Assembly (NCBI GenBank): GCA_020634395.1
Contig: JACKBU010000027.1
Coordinates: 1 to 64,000, forward strand
Direction of reading: 5' to 3'
DNA length: 64,000 nucleotides
DNA from: Ardenticatenaceae bacterium
GTDB lineage: Bacteria > Chloroflexota > Anaerolineae > Promineifilales > Promineifilaceae
Below are positions 49,603 to 57,906 of this stretch, piece after piece. The stretch's first letter is position 1. Each line of letters starts with the position of its first letter. A program made the position numbers and the translations under genes. The notes under the pieces were generated by a model. The model had not been told where the DNA came from, made no database searches, and saw nothing but the letters and a program-made list of their open reading frames with translations.

Positions 49603-51171
49603 ATGCTAATTTTCGCTTACACAATTTCAGTTGTATTGATGGTTTCTCTGCCGCTGGCAGCGGCGGTGTGGTGGCGGCGGCGGGTGGCTGTGCCCTGGTA
49701 TCTGTTTTGCGTAGGGGCGGCAGCAATTATCCTCTCGCAGGTGTACCATATCCCGCTGAACAACTGGCTGACCGATTTGGGGATCATTGGTCCGGTGAAG
49801 GCCGGCGCGCCGCAGCTGCTGCGCACGGCCGTTATCCTGGGCTTTTCCGCCGGGTTGTGTGAAGGTCTGGCGCGAGCCACTGCTTTTGGCTTGCTGCGCT
49901 ATTTTCACAAAGCGCAGCATTGGGCCGACAGCGTGATGGTCGGATTGGGGCACGGCGGCATCGAGTCGATGCTGATTGGCGGTGTGATGGTCGCGGCGTC
50001 GGTGACGTCACTACTGGCTCTGCAAAACACAGACCTGAGCACGCTGAACCAAACGCCGGAACAGATTGCAGCCATTGAATGGCAGTTGAGCCTGTTCCTG
50101 GCTTCGCCGCTGGCGGCGGCCATCCCGCTGATCGAACGAATCGTGGCGATGAGTTTGCACGTTGTCGTTTCTGTGCTGGTGTGGCGGGCGTTTGCCCGGC
50201 GGAATCCGCTCTATTTTGTAGCCGGTGTGGCCTATCATACGCTGCTCGATTCTACGGTTGTTTACCTTGTAGCGCTGTCTGTGTCTGGCTGGCAGATGGA
50301 GCTGGTGCTGGCCCTGCTGGCAGTGCCGGGCGTGGTCTGGTTGTGGTGGACCAGGGATAAAGCTGAGCTGGCCGCGCCGCATCGGGTAACGGCCGTGCGC
50401 CAGGAATGGCATACCTTCCTCGTGGCCACGCGTAAAGAGCTGTTGCAGCAGTGGCGGACGCGGCGCGTGCTGGTGGTGTGCGCGGTTTTCCTGCTATTTG
50501 GCCTCCTCTCGCCGCTGGCAGCCAAATTCACACCGCAAATGCTGACGATGGTGAAAGGCGCGGAGCAGTTCGCTGACCTGATTCCACAGCCGACCATCAA
50601 CGATGCCATAACACAGTACATCAAGAATATCACGCAGTTTGGTTTCATCATCGCGATTCTGGTGGGCATGGGCGCGGTTGCGGGAGAAAAGGAAAAGGGC
50701 ACGGCCGCCCTGATTCTGAGCAAGCCGATGTCGCGCTGGGCGTTTTTGTGCAGCAAGTTTGTGGCCCAGGGTGTGTTATATGCAGCTGCGTTTGGACTGG
50801 CGGCGTTGGCAACTTACTACTACACGCTGATTTTGTTTGGGCCGCTGGACTTTGTCGCCTTCTTGTTAGGCAGTGTGCTGCTGTGGGTGTGGCTGCTTTG
50901 TTATGCGGCCATGACACTTCTGGGCAGCACGATAGGTAACTCGGTTGGCGCAAGTGCAGGATTGGGTTTGCTAGGGGCGATTTTGCTGCTGCTGTTGGGA
51001 TCAGTTCCTATTATCGGCGGGATTGCTCCTTCCGGTTTGGTGGGTTGGGCCAGCCAGATGGGCCTGCAAGAGAGTGTTACGGCTAATGCGGGCGCTCTGG
51101 CGGGCAGCATTACGCTGATCATTACGTTGTTGATTACTGCCCTGGCTGTGTTTGAAGTACAGGAAGTGTAA
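49603..51171 (+). CDS. YhfC-like intramembrane protease fused to ABC-2 permease
   Basis: 522 residues in one uninterrupted frame with an AAAGGTGAACC ribosome site. Residues 1-252 form a seven- or eight-helix domain with YhfC-family motifs: E87 in LCEGLARA, H117 and E121 in GHGGIESML, H186 in SLHVVVS, and H212/D216 in YHTLLDS. Residues 270-522 (ATRKELLQQWRTRRVL to ALAVFEVQEV) are an ABC-2 permease with about six helices and the CCxx-like loop GEKEKGTAALILSKPMSRW. Such a protease-permease fusion is not one I know. It is coupled to the ATPase upstream. Confidence 0.85.
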   Translation: MLIFAYTISVVLMVSLPLAAAVWWRRRVAVPWYLFCVGAAAIILSQVYHIPLNNWLTDLGIIGPVKAGAPQLLRTAVILGFSAGLCEGLARATAFGLLRYFHKAQHWADSVMVGLGHGGIESMLIGGVMVAASVTSLLALQNTDLSTLNQTPEQIAAIEWQLSLFLASPLAAAIPLIERIVAMSLHVVVSVLVWRAFARRNPLYFVAGVAYHTLLDSTVVYLVALSVSGWQMELVLALLAVPGVVWLWWTRDKAELAAPHRVTAVRQEWHTFLVATRKELLQQWRTRRVLVVCAVFLLFGLLSPLAAKFTPQMLTMVKGAEQFADLIPQPTINDAITQYIKNITQFGFIIAILVGMGAVAGEKEKGTAALILSKPMSRWAFLCSKFVAQGVLYAAAFGLAALATYYYTLILFGPLDFVAFLLGSVLLWVWLLCYAAMTLLGSTIGNSVGASAGLGLLGAILLLLLGSVPIIGGIAPSGLVGWASQMGLQESVTANAGALAGSITLIITLLITALAVFEVQEV

Positions 51172-51196
51172 CACCCAGGTCGGTTGTCCTGCCAGC

Positions 51197-51237
51197 AAAA
51201 AAACACCTGCGCCACCAGATGGGGCGCAGGTGTTTTT
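51197..51237. terminator. Bidirectional terminator
   Basis: AAAAACACCTGCGCC and GGCGCAGGTGTTTTT form a 15-bp stem around ACCAGATGG, between convergent genes. Confidence 0.9.
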
Positions 51238-51268
51238 GTGTGTTACGTGAAAGTCGAGATGATGGTTG

Positions 51269-51913
51269 TCAGGCCTGTACCGTGGACCAACGGTTGTATG
51301 TTTCTATTTCCCACTGCCGGTTTACGGACAGTTGAATGGCGATGCCTGCGCCGGCCATCAACAAGAAGAGCAAGGTCCAGATGACGGAGCTGGTGGCCAA
51401 TACCTTAATCGGATTTTGGGCCAGCGCCAACAGCTGAACGTTCTCCACGCCGACGACCAGTGTCGCGATTGTGGCGGCTGCACCACCCACGGCCGTGGCG
51501 AAAATAATCACATATTTGGCCAGGTTAAAACGCAGGGTAATCACAATCATCACGATGGCCAGCGCCATGCCCACCAGCCAGGCAATCAGGTTCAAATTGT
51601 CGCTGAAGATGCCGATGATGGCGATTCCCAGGCCATAACCCAACGATCCGGCGATAACGGCCACGGCGAAAATGTAAAAGAGATAGGAGAGAACGGCAAA
51701 CAGAATGGCGACGACAAAACCTACGACCCAACTGGTAACCGTAGCCAGGAACGCTTCTCCAAACAACAACTGCACACTCTGGGCGCCCAGGCCGAAGCCG
51801 AAAAAGAACCCCCAGATGGGCAGCAGCGCCAGGAACAGCCTGTAGCCGCCAAAACAAATCAGGGCGCCGAAGAGCAGCGCGATCAACGTTGCACACAGTA
51901 ATTCAAAAGTCAT
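51269..51913 (-). CDS. TMEM198/DUF4203-like seven-helix membrane protein
   Basis: 214 residues from the ATG at 51913 (AAGGAGGAAAACC upstream); the frame continues to 51988. Seven hydrophobic helices with conserved Gly and aromatic pattern (LICFGGYRLFLALLPIWGFFFGFGLGAQ; SWVVGFVVAILFAVLSYLFYIFAV; GLGIAIIGIF) match the DUF4203/TMEM198 fold. No substrate is established for bacterial members. It is convergent with the fused protease-permease gene. Confidence 0.75.
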   Translation of the reverse strand: MTFELLCATLIALLFGALICFGGYRLFLALLPIWGFFFGFGLGAQSVQLLFGEAFLATVTSWVVGFVVAILFAVLSYLFYIFAVAVIAGSLGYGLGIAIIGIFSDNLNLIAWLVGMALAIVMIVITLRFNLAKYVIIFATAVGGAAATIATLVVGVENVQLLALAQNPIKVLATSSVIWTLLFLLMAGAGIAIQLSVNRQWEIETYNRWSTVQA

Positions 51914-52023
51914 GGGTTGGTTTTCCTCCTTAAATTTGAAAACTTTGACCAAGCTAGTAAGTAGACTTCTAAACGATGAGAACACCAACGGCCGTTATCA
52001 GTTACAGTCAGACTGCAAACTTG

Positions 52024-53037
52024 TCAGGGCAGCGTTCGTTCTTCCGGCCACTGCCGGGCCAGGTTTTGTTTCATCTTTTCCTGGTAGGCTTGCTCCAGGT
52101 CGATACCGGCATAGTTGGCCAGCTTGAGCGTGTAGGCCAGCAGGTCGGCCAGTTCGCCGCGCAGGCTGGCGCGGTGGCGGTTGAGGGCTTCCTGGTGGGC
52201 TTCGGCGGGGGAACGGCCGTCTTCCACCAGCCGCTTGCCGTCTCCCCACACCTTTACCAGTTCACTGGCAATTTCTCCCATTTCCTCGGTCAGCAGAATG
52301 TAGTTGAAAAATAAATCGGGATCGAACCCCTTGCTGGCGTCGAGCTGGCGATGGAATTGTTGATAGGCGGGCAGGCCGCCGCCATTGAGCAAAGTCTGGC
52401 GGGCTTTGCCTTCGGCGGAAGGGGTAGGCTGCTGGGCCATAGCCGCGCGGATGATGGCTTCTACGTGGTCCAAATCCTCCTCGCGGGCCAAAAAGTCCAG
52501 GTTGTTGGTGTCAATGGTCAGCACGGGGATGTCTTGCAAGTTGGAGAGCCAGGCTTCGTACGCGGCCGTCAGTTCGCGGATGTAGTTGGGGTCCATGTTG
52601 CGTTCGTAAGGGCGGTCACGCAAGGTAATGCGGCGCATAATCAGCTCGTGATCAGCCTGTAGATAGACGATGAGGCCGGGTTTGGGGATTTTTTCACCGA
52701 GAGCGGCGTGCACACGGCCGTACATCGCCAGTTCATCGTCCTTCAAATTCAGCCAGGCAAACAATTCATCCTTGGCAAAGGTATAGTCGGAAAGGAGCAT
52801 GCCGCTGCGCAGCGCTTCCGGCACAGCCTGATGCTGCTGATGATACCGGCTGAGCAGGAAAAAAATCTGGGTCTGGAAGGCGTAGCGCTCCCGGTCACCG
52901 TAAAACTCGGCCAGGAAAGGATTTTCCTCAAACACTTCCAGCAAGATAGAGGCGGAAAAGCGCGGCTGCAGCAGACGCGCCAGGGTCGTTTTGCCCACGC
53001 CGATGACGCCTTCGATGGCGATGTAGTTGGGATTCAT
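52024..53037 (-). CDS. Deoxynucleoside kinase-MazG pyrophosphohydrolase fusion
   Basis: 337 residues with AAGGATAGCC before the ATG. Residues 1-215 are a deoxynucleoside kinase: P-loop GVIGVGKTT (about 10-18), ENPFLAEFYGD, SDYTFAKDELFAW and the LID arginines LRDRPYERNMD. Residues about 240-335 are a MazG-like NTP pyrophosphatase: LTEEMGEIASELVKVWGDGKR and ELADLLAYTLKLANYAGIDLEQAYQEKMKQN, with the EExxE and ExxD metal ligands. One chain thus makes and destroys nucleotides, suggesting salvage with built-in proofreading. Third gene of a tight operon (gaps 10 and 12 bp). Confidence 0.88.
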   Translation of the reverse strand: MNPNYIAIEGVIGVGKTTLARLLQPRFSASILLEVFEENPFLAEFYGDRERYAFQTQIFFLLSRYHQQHQAVPEALRSGMLLSDYTFAKDELFAWLNLKDDELAMYGRVHAALGEKIPKPGLIVYLQADHELIMRRITLRDRPYERNMDPNYIRELTAAYEAWLSNLQDIPVLTIDTNNLDFLAREEDLDHVEAIIRAAMAQQPTPSAEGKARQTLLNGGGLPAYQQFHRQLDASKGFDPDLFFNYILLTEEMGEIASELVKVWGDGKRLVEDGRSPAEAHQEALNRHRASLRGELADLLAYTLKLANYAGIDLEQAYQEKMKQNLARQWPEERTLP

Positions 53038-53047
53038 GGCTATCCTT

Positions 53048-53839
53048 CTAATTGTTCGCTGCGGAACGGTTATCCAGACGTTCTAACTCGGCGCGCAGCA
53101 TCTCAACCTGGTGCGGCTTATCGGCATCCATGGCCATTTCGGCGTAGGGCAGGTTGATGGTTTTGACGGGCGCGCCGACAACGCGGAAGGCTTCGGTTTC
53201 TATTTCTTTTGGCCCCAGGCGGCGAAACAGAAACTTGAGCAGCAGGCCAATGCCCACGACGCGGGCGATCTTCCAGGCGTGTTTGCGGGCGTTAGAAAGG
53301 GCCGTGAACAGTTCTTCGTTGTTGTCGATCACAGTTGGGTTCATCAAGCCCAGGTCGCCACCGGCAATTTCTATGCCTTTCAGCTTGACGAAGGTGCGGT
53401 TGGAGTGGGGAAAGCGCGTTTCCATGGTTTGGCGCGTGACGTATGTGTAGTAAACGCTGGCGTCGAAGGGGCGGCACATTTCCACCAGGGTATCCACCAT
53501 CTGGCTTGTAAGCAGCGGAACATCGGCCGAAGCGCCCAGCACCATTTTGGTGTCTGGCTGGCGTTCGCGCACCCAGTTTACACCGGCGACAATATTGCCC
53601 ACCAGGCTGCCATGATCTGGCAGGTGGGTGACCGGCCGCTGAAAGGTCATGCCCATGTCGCTGCCCAGGCCCACCACAACCACGTTTTCGACGTATTGGG
53701 AGCCTTGCACGGCGTCTACCACGCGTTCCAACATGGTGCGGTCACCCATCGGCAGTAGGGCCTTGGGTTGGCCCTGGGTGAGGGCGTACATTGGCTCTTC
53801 GGGTGTCGCCAAACCCCCGGCAATAATGATGCAGTCCAT
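53048..53839 (-). CDS. MobA-like nucleotidyltransferase
   Basis: 263 residues with a strong ribosome site (AAGGAGGAATTTCC). CIIIAGGLATPEEPMYALTQGQPKALLPMGDRTMLERVV is the NTP-binding loop of NTP_transf_3 enzymes with the lysine for the phosphates. VLGASADVPLLTSQMVDTLVE holds the metal-binding Asp. The acceptor is unknown: molybdopterin, sugar phosphate or lipid precursors are all possible. It lies between the 'quinate dehydrogenase'-type gene and the dNK-MazG gene in one operon. Confidence 0.85.
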   Translation of the reverse strand: MDCIIIAGGLATPEEPMYALTQGQPKALLPMGDRTMLERVVDAVQGSQYVENVVVVGLGSDMGMTFQRPVTHLPDHGSLVGNIVAGVNWVRERQPDTKMVLGASADVPLLTSQMVDTLVEMCRPFDASVYYTYVTRQTMETRFPHSNRTFVKLKGIEIAGGDLGLMNPTVIDNNEELFTALSNARKHAWKIARVVGIGLLLKFLFRRLGPKEIETEAFRVVGAPVKTINLPYAEMAMDADKPHQVEMLRAELERLDNRSAANN

Positions 53840-53851
53840 GGAAATTCCTCC

Positions 53852-54748
53852 TTACAAGGTATGAACGGTTGGTTTCATATCTAATTTTTGCAGCATTTCG
53901 CTGAGTTCGGCGTGGGAGAGAGGCCGGTTTTTGCCGGCCACGGCCGTTAACGCTGCTTCCATCATGTTGGTGCCAAAGGAACGGCCGTCTAGCTGCGGCG
54001 TGGTGGTGAGTACGTGGGCCACGCCGCGCTCGCGGAAGAGTTCCATATCCTTCTGTGTCGTCGTGTTGGTGACGATAATTTTGCCCTGCAAATCAGCCGG
54101 CATGTGGCGACGAATGTAGTGGCAGTCGCCGGCGATAACCGTAGCCCATTCGTAATACTTGGTGAACTTCGGGATGATCTCGTCCTGTTTTTCGCCGGTT
54201 GGATAAAGCATTTTCAGGGGCAGGCGGGTTGCTACAGGCACCAGGAACCGGGCCGCCAGTTGCAGCTGCTTCAGCGTGCGGATGGGAATGCCGATGCCCA
54301 GCGCAAACATCAAATCGCCGCAGACGACTTCGTAGTTGTTTTCGAAGAAGGCCAGGGTCATCCCATAGCGATCCACGCCCACAGTGATGAGGACACGGCC
54401 GTTAGCCATCTGTGGTCCTATTTCGTCGATAAGCGTCTGCACCACCATGCGCTCCAGGGTGTTTTTCAGGCCGCTGCCATCGACCACCGGCGTCTGATGC
54501 ACGTTTTTGACCAGCTTTTGGGCATCGTGGATGGGGTAGCGTTTCTCGCCCATTTGTACCCACAGGTCAATACCGCCGACGCCTAGCGCATCGACCTGTC
54601 CGTCCAGCTCCGTGAAGCGGGCAATCGCCTTCTCCACATCGCCGTTGGTCCCTTGCCGCTCGATGACTACCTTTTCGCCAAACAGTTCAATTTCGACCTG
54701 TTTGTCCCGTTCGGAACTACCTAAACTTACACTTACAGCCCTTTTCAT
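53852..54748 (-). CDS. Conserved protein, often annotated 'quinate 5-dehydrogenase'
   Basis: 298 residues from the ATG at 54748 (AAAAGGAAGAG upstream); the frame is open to 54829. The start KRAVSVSLGSSERDKQVEIELFGEKVVIERQGTNGDVEKAIARF, TPVVDGSGLKNTLERMVVQTL and VIAGDCHYIRRHMPADLQGKIIVTNTTT are distinctive. Database entries of this type carry the name quinate 5-dehydrogenase, but I see no classical NAD(P) glycine motif and regard that name as doubtful. It heads the operon with the nucleotidyltransferase and dNK-MazG, so a role in nucleotide or envelope metabolism is possible. Confidence 0.65.
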   Translation of the reverse strand: MKRAVSVSLGSSERDKQVEIELFGEKVVIERQGTNGDVEKAIARFTELDGQVDALGVGGIDLWVQMGEKRYPIHDAQKLVKNVHQTPVVDGSGLKNTLERMVVQTLIDEIGPQMANGRVLITVGVDRYGMTLAFFENNYEVVCGDLMFALGIGIPIRTLKQLQLAARFLVPVATRLPLKMLYPTGEKQDEIIPKFTKYYEWATVIAGDCHYIRRHMPADLQGKIIVTNTTTQKDMELFRERGVAHVLTTTPQLDGRSFGTNMMEAALTAVAGKNRPLSHAELSEMLQKLDMKPTVHTL

Positions 54749-54838
54749 GCTCTCTTCCTTTTCGAACCCGGCGCCGGACGGGTTGGAGGCCGCGTCTCGC
54801 CAGGTGTGATGGGATGTTAGCGGCTTCAACCGCCGCTG

Positions 54839-56737
54839 TTAATCGCCGCTGTTTTTGGTGGCCAGCGGGAAGAATATCCGATTTGGCAGGCCGATCGTGG
54901 TGGTGACGGGCGGGCCGGAAACGGCCGTTAACCCATCTGCCAGCGCGCCATACGCCACGTTTTCCACCCACTGTTGGGTCATATCGGCCGGAACCTGGAC
55001 CACCAGTTGGGTCGTCCAGATATCGCCGGAGGCCAGAGTGGGCCGGTTCCAGGTTATCGTGGAGCCGGTCTGGCTAAACGGTTCGGTGGCAGTGACCAGA
55101 CTGGTGCCAAGAGGCAGCGTGTCTGTCAGCACCAGATTGGTGGCCGGCGTAAGCACATTGGTCTGCACGACCGCCAGGGTATACGTCAGAATATCTCCTC
55201 GATCGACGAAGGTGCTGGAAGCCGTTTTAGCCAGGTGGAGGGCGGGCGGATTGATGGAATCGAAGCTGCCCCAGGCGTTGATGCGGCCCCAGCCGTATGT
55301 ATTGTTGGGTACCTGGCTGCCCGGTACGCCGCCGCAGGTTTGGGTGGTGGTCCGCGGCAAGGCCGAGTTTTTAATTATCGCCTCGATTTGGTCCACCTGT
55401 CCGGCCAGATCTGGCCGCGTCGACAGCAGTAAGGCCACCAATCCGGCCACGTGCGGCGCAGCCATGCTGGTGCCGCTGGCATAGCCATAACCACCGCCCG
55501 GGATCGACGAGCGCACACCCACGCCCGGCGCGGAAACGTCCGGTTTTAGACGGCCGCTGCCATCCACTGTCACCGGGCCGCGGCTGCTAAAACTGGCGAT
55601 GTTGTCGGTGCTGTCGGTCGCTCCCACGGTAAAGGAACTGTCGTAAATGCCCCCCGGATTGCTGATTGTACTGCAGTTGGCGCCACTGTTACCGGCCGAA
55701 TGGACCGTCACGATGCCGGCCGCGCGCACGTTATTTACCACCGTCAACAGCACGTTGGGATCGGTACAGCCTTCGCTGACCGGACAGCTCCAGGAGTTGC
55801 TGATAACGTCTGGGGCTTTGGCGGGGTCCGGGTTCTGGTTGTTCAGATCGGTGGGGGCGATGAACCATTGATAACATTCGGCGTAGGTGGCCGGTGTGCC
55901 GGCGTTGGCGTTCATATTGCGGCAGCCAATCCACCGGGCGCCGGGCGCCATGCCAATCTGGTTGCTGCCCCCGTCGTCGCCAACCATGGTGCCCATGGTG
56001 TGGGTGCCGTGGCCGTTGTCGTCGCAGGGAAAGGGGGAATCGGCTCCGCAGATGCTGCCGGTGGTGTGGATGGCGTCGTGCCAGTTGTAGTTGTGATCGA
56101 CGGCCGTGCCGTTCCAGCCGCGATACTGGTTGATCAGGGCCGGATGCTGCCAATCGTAGCCGGTGTCTTGCCCGCCGATGACGACGGTCTGGCCGGTATA
56201 GCCGGCGGCCCAAACGTCGGGCGCATGGACCTTGGCGATGTTCCACTCAATGCCGTCGCTGTCCTGGATCCTGTCCAGGGTAGGGGCAAAAGGCTCCGGG
56301 CTGCGCACGGCGGGATTGGCGTACAGGTGCGCCACGTCTGGCCGGCGGGCCAGGGCTTCGATCAGCGCGGCGTCGCCACGCACCCAGACCATGTTGGCAA
56401 TCCAGTAGGGCTGATAATCTACGCCGGCTGCCTCCAGGTTCTTGAGTAGGTCGGGTTGGGTTTGGGCGGCAACGGCCGTTAGCTGTTCAAAGACATACTG
56501 CCCTTTGGCGGCTTTGGTGGGCAGGGCAGCCGCCGCGCTCAAGTCGGCCTGTGTGGTCAGGTAGACGAGGAATTCAGTTTGTGGCTGGCTGGCGGAGGTT
56601 TCCCGGACCCATGGGTCAATCTTGTTTTCCCATGCGGCAGGCCGGGTAGCGTGCAGCGTGTGGGTCACGATAAGAACAAAGACCAACACCCAGAGCAAAA
56701 CGGCCGTCATTCGCCAAATCGTTCGTTGTGGTGCCAT
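54839..56737 (-). CDS. Secreted subtilisin-like serine protease (S8)
   Basis: 632 residues. A signal peptide (about 1-30) precedes an I9-like propeptide (FLVYLTTQADLSAAAALP to RPDVAHLYAN). The catalytic Asp is in VIGGQDTGYDWQHPAL (about 190), the His in DDNGHGTHTMGTMVG (about 242), and the Ser in ASGTSMAAPHVAGLVALL (about 420). A C-terminal DUF11-type repeat (YTLAVVQTNVLTPATNLVLTDTLPLGTSL) and a short hydrophobic tail ending FFPLATKNSGD follow. It probably acts outside the cell on proteins, perhaps for nutrition. RBS AACAGGGGTATGCC. Confidence 0.94.
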   Translation of the reverse strand: MAPQRTIWRMTAVLLWVLVFVLIVTHTLHATRPAAWENKIDPWVRETSASQPQTEFLVYLTTQADLSAAAALPTKAAKGQYVFEQLTAVAAQTQPDLLKNLEAAGVDYQPYWIANMVWVRGDAALIEALARRPDVAHLYANPAVRSPEPFAPTLDRIQDSDGIEWNIAKVHAPDVWAAGYTGQTVVIGGQDTGYDWQHPALINQYRGWNGTAVDHNYNWHDAIHTTGSICGADSPFPCDDNGHGTHTMGTMVGDDGGSNQIGMAPGARWIGCRNMNANAGTPATYAECYQWFIAPTDLNNQNPDPAKAPDVISNSWSCPVSEGCTDPNVLLTVVNNVRAAGIVTVHSAGNSGANCSTISNPGGIYDSSFTVGATDSTDNIASFSSRGPVTVDGSGRLKPDVSAPGVGVRSSIPGGGYGYASGTSMAAPHVAGLVALLLSTRPDLAGQVDQIEAIIKNSALPRTTTQTCGGVPGSQVPNNTYGWGRINAWGSFDSINPPALHLAKTASSTFVDRGDILTYTLAVVQTNVLTPATNLVLTDTLPLGTSLVTATEPFSQTGSTITWNRPTLASGDIWTTQLVVQVPADMTQQWVENVAYGALADGLTAVSGPPVTTTIGLPNRIFFPLATKNSGD

Positions 56738-57110
56738 GGCATACCCCTGTTACGCGTTGTGTGCAGGGTTGTTAAATGGTTTTGTGGCTGGCATTGTAGC
56801 GAGGCGGCGCGGGATGTGCAATAAAAACTGGCGCGGAGGTCCAGATCACAGTTGACCAGGTGATCGCTGTTTGCTGGAATTTAACCAATTGATCTGGTGC
56901 CGGTTGCCCGCTTCGCCTGGGGCCCAAACCCCAGGCTGCAAAACAACGCCCGGTGAACGGGGCTTAAAGAAGAAAAGCCGAGTTTACCCGCCGTCGTTTG
57001 CTGGCCCGGATGTTTACGTCTGGCCCAGGCTTTGGGAAACGGGCGGGGAGAGGGCGCGGTGGGGCCGCCGGCCTGCTCGCTCCGCGTAAGAACCTGCGCT
57101 TGAGGCGGAG

Positions 57111-57297
57111 CACGAAAGTAAAAATCGTTATTGCGAAGGCAAAAGCTGTACATGCGAAGGCAAAAACTGTGCATACGAAGATAAAAACTGTACATGCGAA
57201 GGCAAAAACTGTGCATGCGAAGGGCAAAAGTCGTTTTTGTGAAAGCAAAAGTCGTTTTTGTGAAGGCAGAAGCAGCAATCGTGAGGGCAGAAGCAGC
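57111..57297. repeat. 21-bp-unit minisatellite array 2 (about 8 units), inverted relative to array 1
   Basis: About eight units, mostly 21 bp (one 22 bp). GCGAAGGCAAAAGCTGTACA is the exact reverse complement of the right-hand unit of the array at 35415-35790, while GTGAAAGCAAAAGTCGTTTT matches its left-hand type. The plus strand encodes the same K-A-V-H-A-K heptad until the 22-bp unit shifts the frame, which argues against selection for a protein. Confidence 0.88.
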
Positions 57298-57349
57298 TTG
57301 GGCGACCACAGAGGGTCGCCCAAGCCAGGGCAGACACAGAGGTCTGCCC
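57297..57349. repeat. Two adjacent hairpins sharing loop ACAGAG
   Basis: CTTGGGCGACC-ACAGAG-GGTCGCCCAAG (57297-57324) and GGGCAGAC-ACAGAG-GTCTGCCC (57328-57349). Different stems with an identical hexaloop suggest that the loop rather than the stem sequence is what is kept. Confidence 0.75.
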
Positions 57350-57426
57350 CTATGCGAGGCCGCTGCCGTTTTGTTTCTTAGAGGGCAACGACCTGGCCGA
57401 TGGTAGCTGTAGTTTAGGAATGGAGC

Positions 57427-57906
57427 TTAATCGTGATCGCCGTCATTGTCGCCCGATTGGCTGCTAAAGGTGTTGGCGCTGCCGCTCACTGTGGCGTTCA
57501 GGCCGCGGATGAGAGCCTGTTTTTCGGCGTCGGTCAGCCGCGCTTCGGGATGGGTGACCAGGAAAATGGGCATGGGCATGGCGCCTTCCTGGATAGACTC
57601 GGCGATTTCGTGGGTTTCTTGCCGGCGAGTGCCCCACTCGGAGAAATTGAGCACCTGGCGGCCTTCCTCCGTATCGTGCTGCGTCAGCCAGGAAATCGGC
57701 GCGATGTTGCTGTACCAGGGCCAGGCTGTCTCGTTGCTGTGGCAGGCGAAGCAGGCGCGTTCGGCCAGGGCGCGGGTTTCCGGGCTGTCCCAGTTGGGCT
57801 CCTGGAGGACGGGGGGATTGGCATGGTTACGGCCGTATGGCACCAGTTGAATGATCAAAAAACCGCCTACCAGAACACCTACAATTATTAAAGCAATGCG
57901 TTTCAT
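57427..57906 (-). CDS. Membrane-anchored haem-binding (c-type) protein
   Basis: 159 residues with an AGGAGAAATTC ribosome site. An N-terminal helix (about 4-24) is followed by the haem c motif CFACH (residues about 54-58) and ETAWPWYSNIAPISWLTQHDTEEGRQVLNFSEW, typical of the 'haem-binding domain' family (DUF1271-like). A downstream Met (GAMPMPIFLVTHPEARL) may be the axial ligand. Probably an extracytoplasmic electron carrier or sensor. The partner enzyme is not in the window. Confidence 0.88.
   Translation of the reverse strand: MKRIALIIVGVLVGGFLIIQLVPYGRNHANPPVLQEPNWDSPETRALAERACFACHSNETAWPWYSNIAPISWLTQHDTEEGRQVLNFSEWGTRRQETHEIAESIQEGAMPMPIFLVTHPEARLTDAEKQALIRGLNATVSGSANTFSSQSGDNDGDHD

Larger units (their letters stand above)
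56738..57426. other. 689-bp intergenic region rich in hairpins
   Basis: No credible gene is present. From left to right it holds CCTGGGGCCCAAACCCCAGG (about 56917-56936), a CGCCCGGTGAACGGGGCTTAAAG block, the GC-rich GGGCGGGGAGAGGGCGCGG block and the 21-bp array (57111-57297). Two hairpins with identical ACAGAG loops come last (57297-57324 and 57328-57349). It appears to be a landing zone for several repeat families. Confidence 0.65.

Noticed and set aside
49603..51171. Frameshift or readthrough joining two genes (YhfC and permease)
   Set aside because: The frame is continuous, with no internal ribosome site or ATG at the junction near residues 252-270, so a true fusion is the simpler reading.
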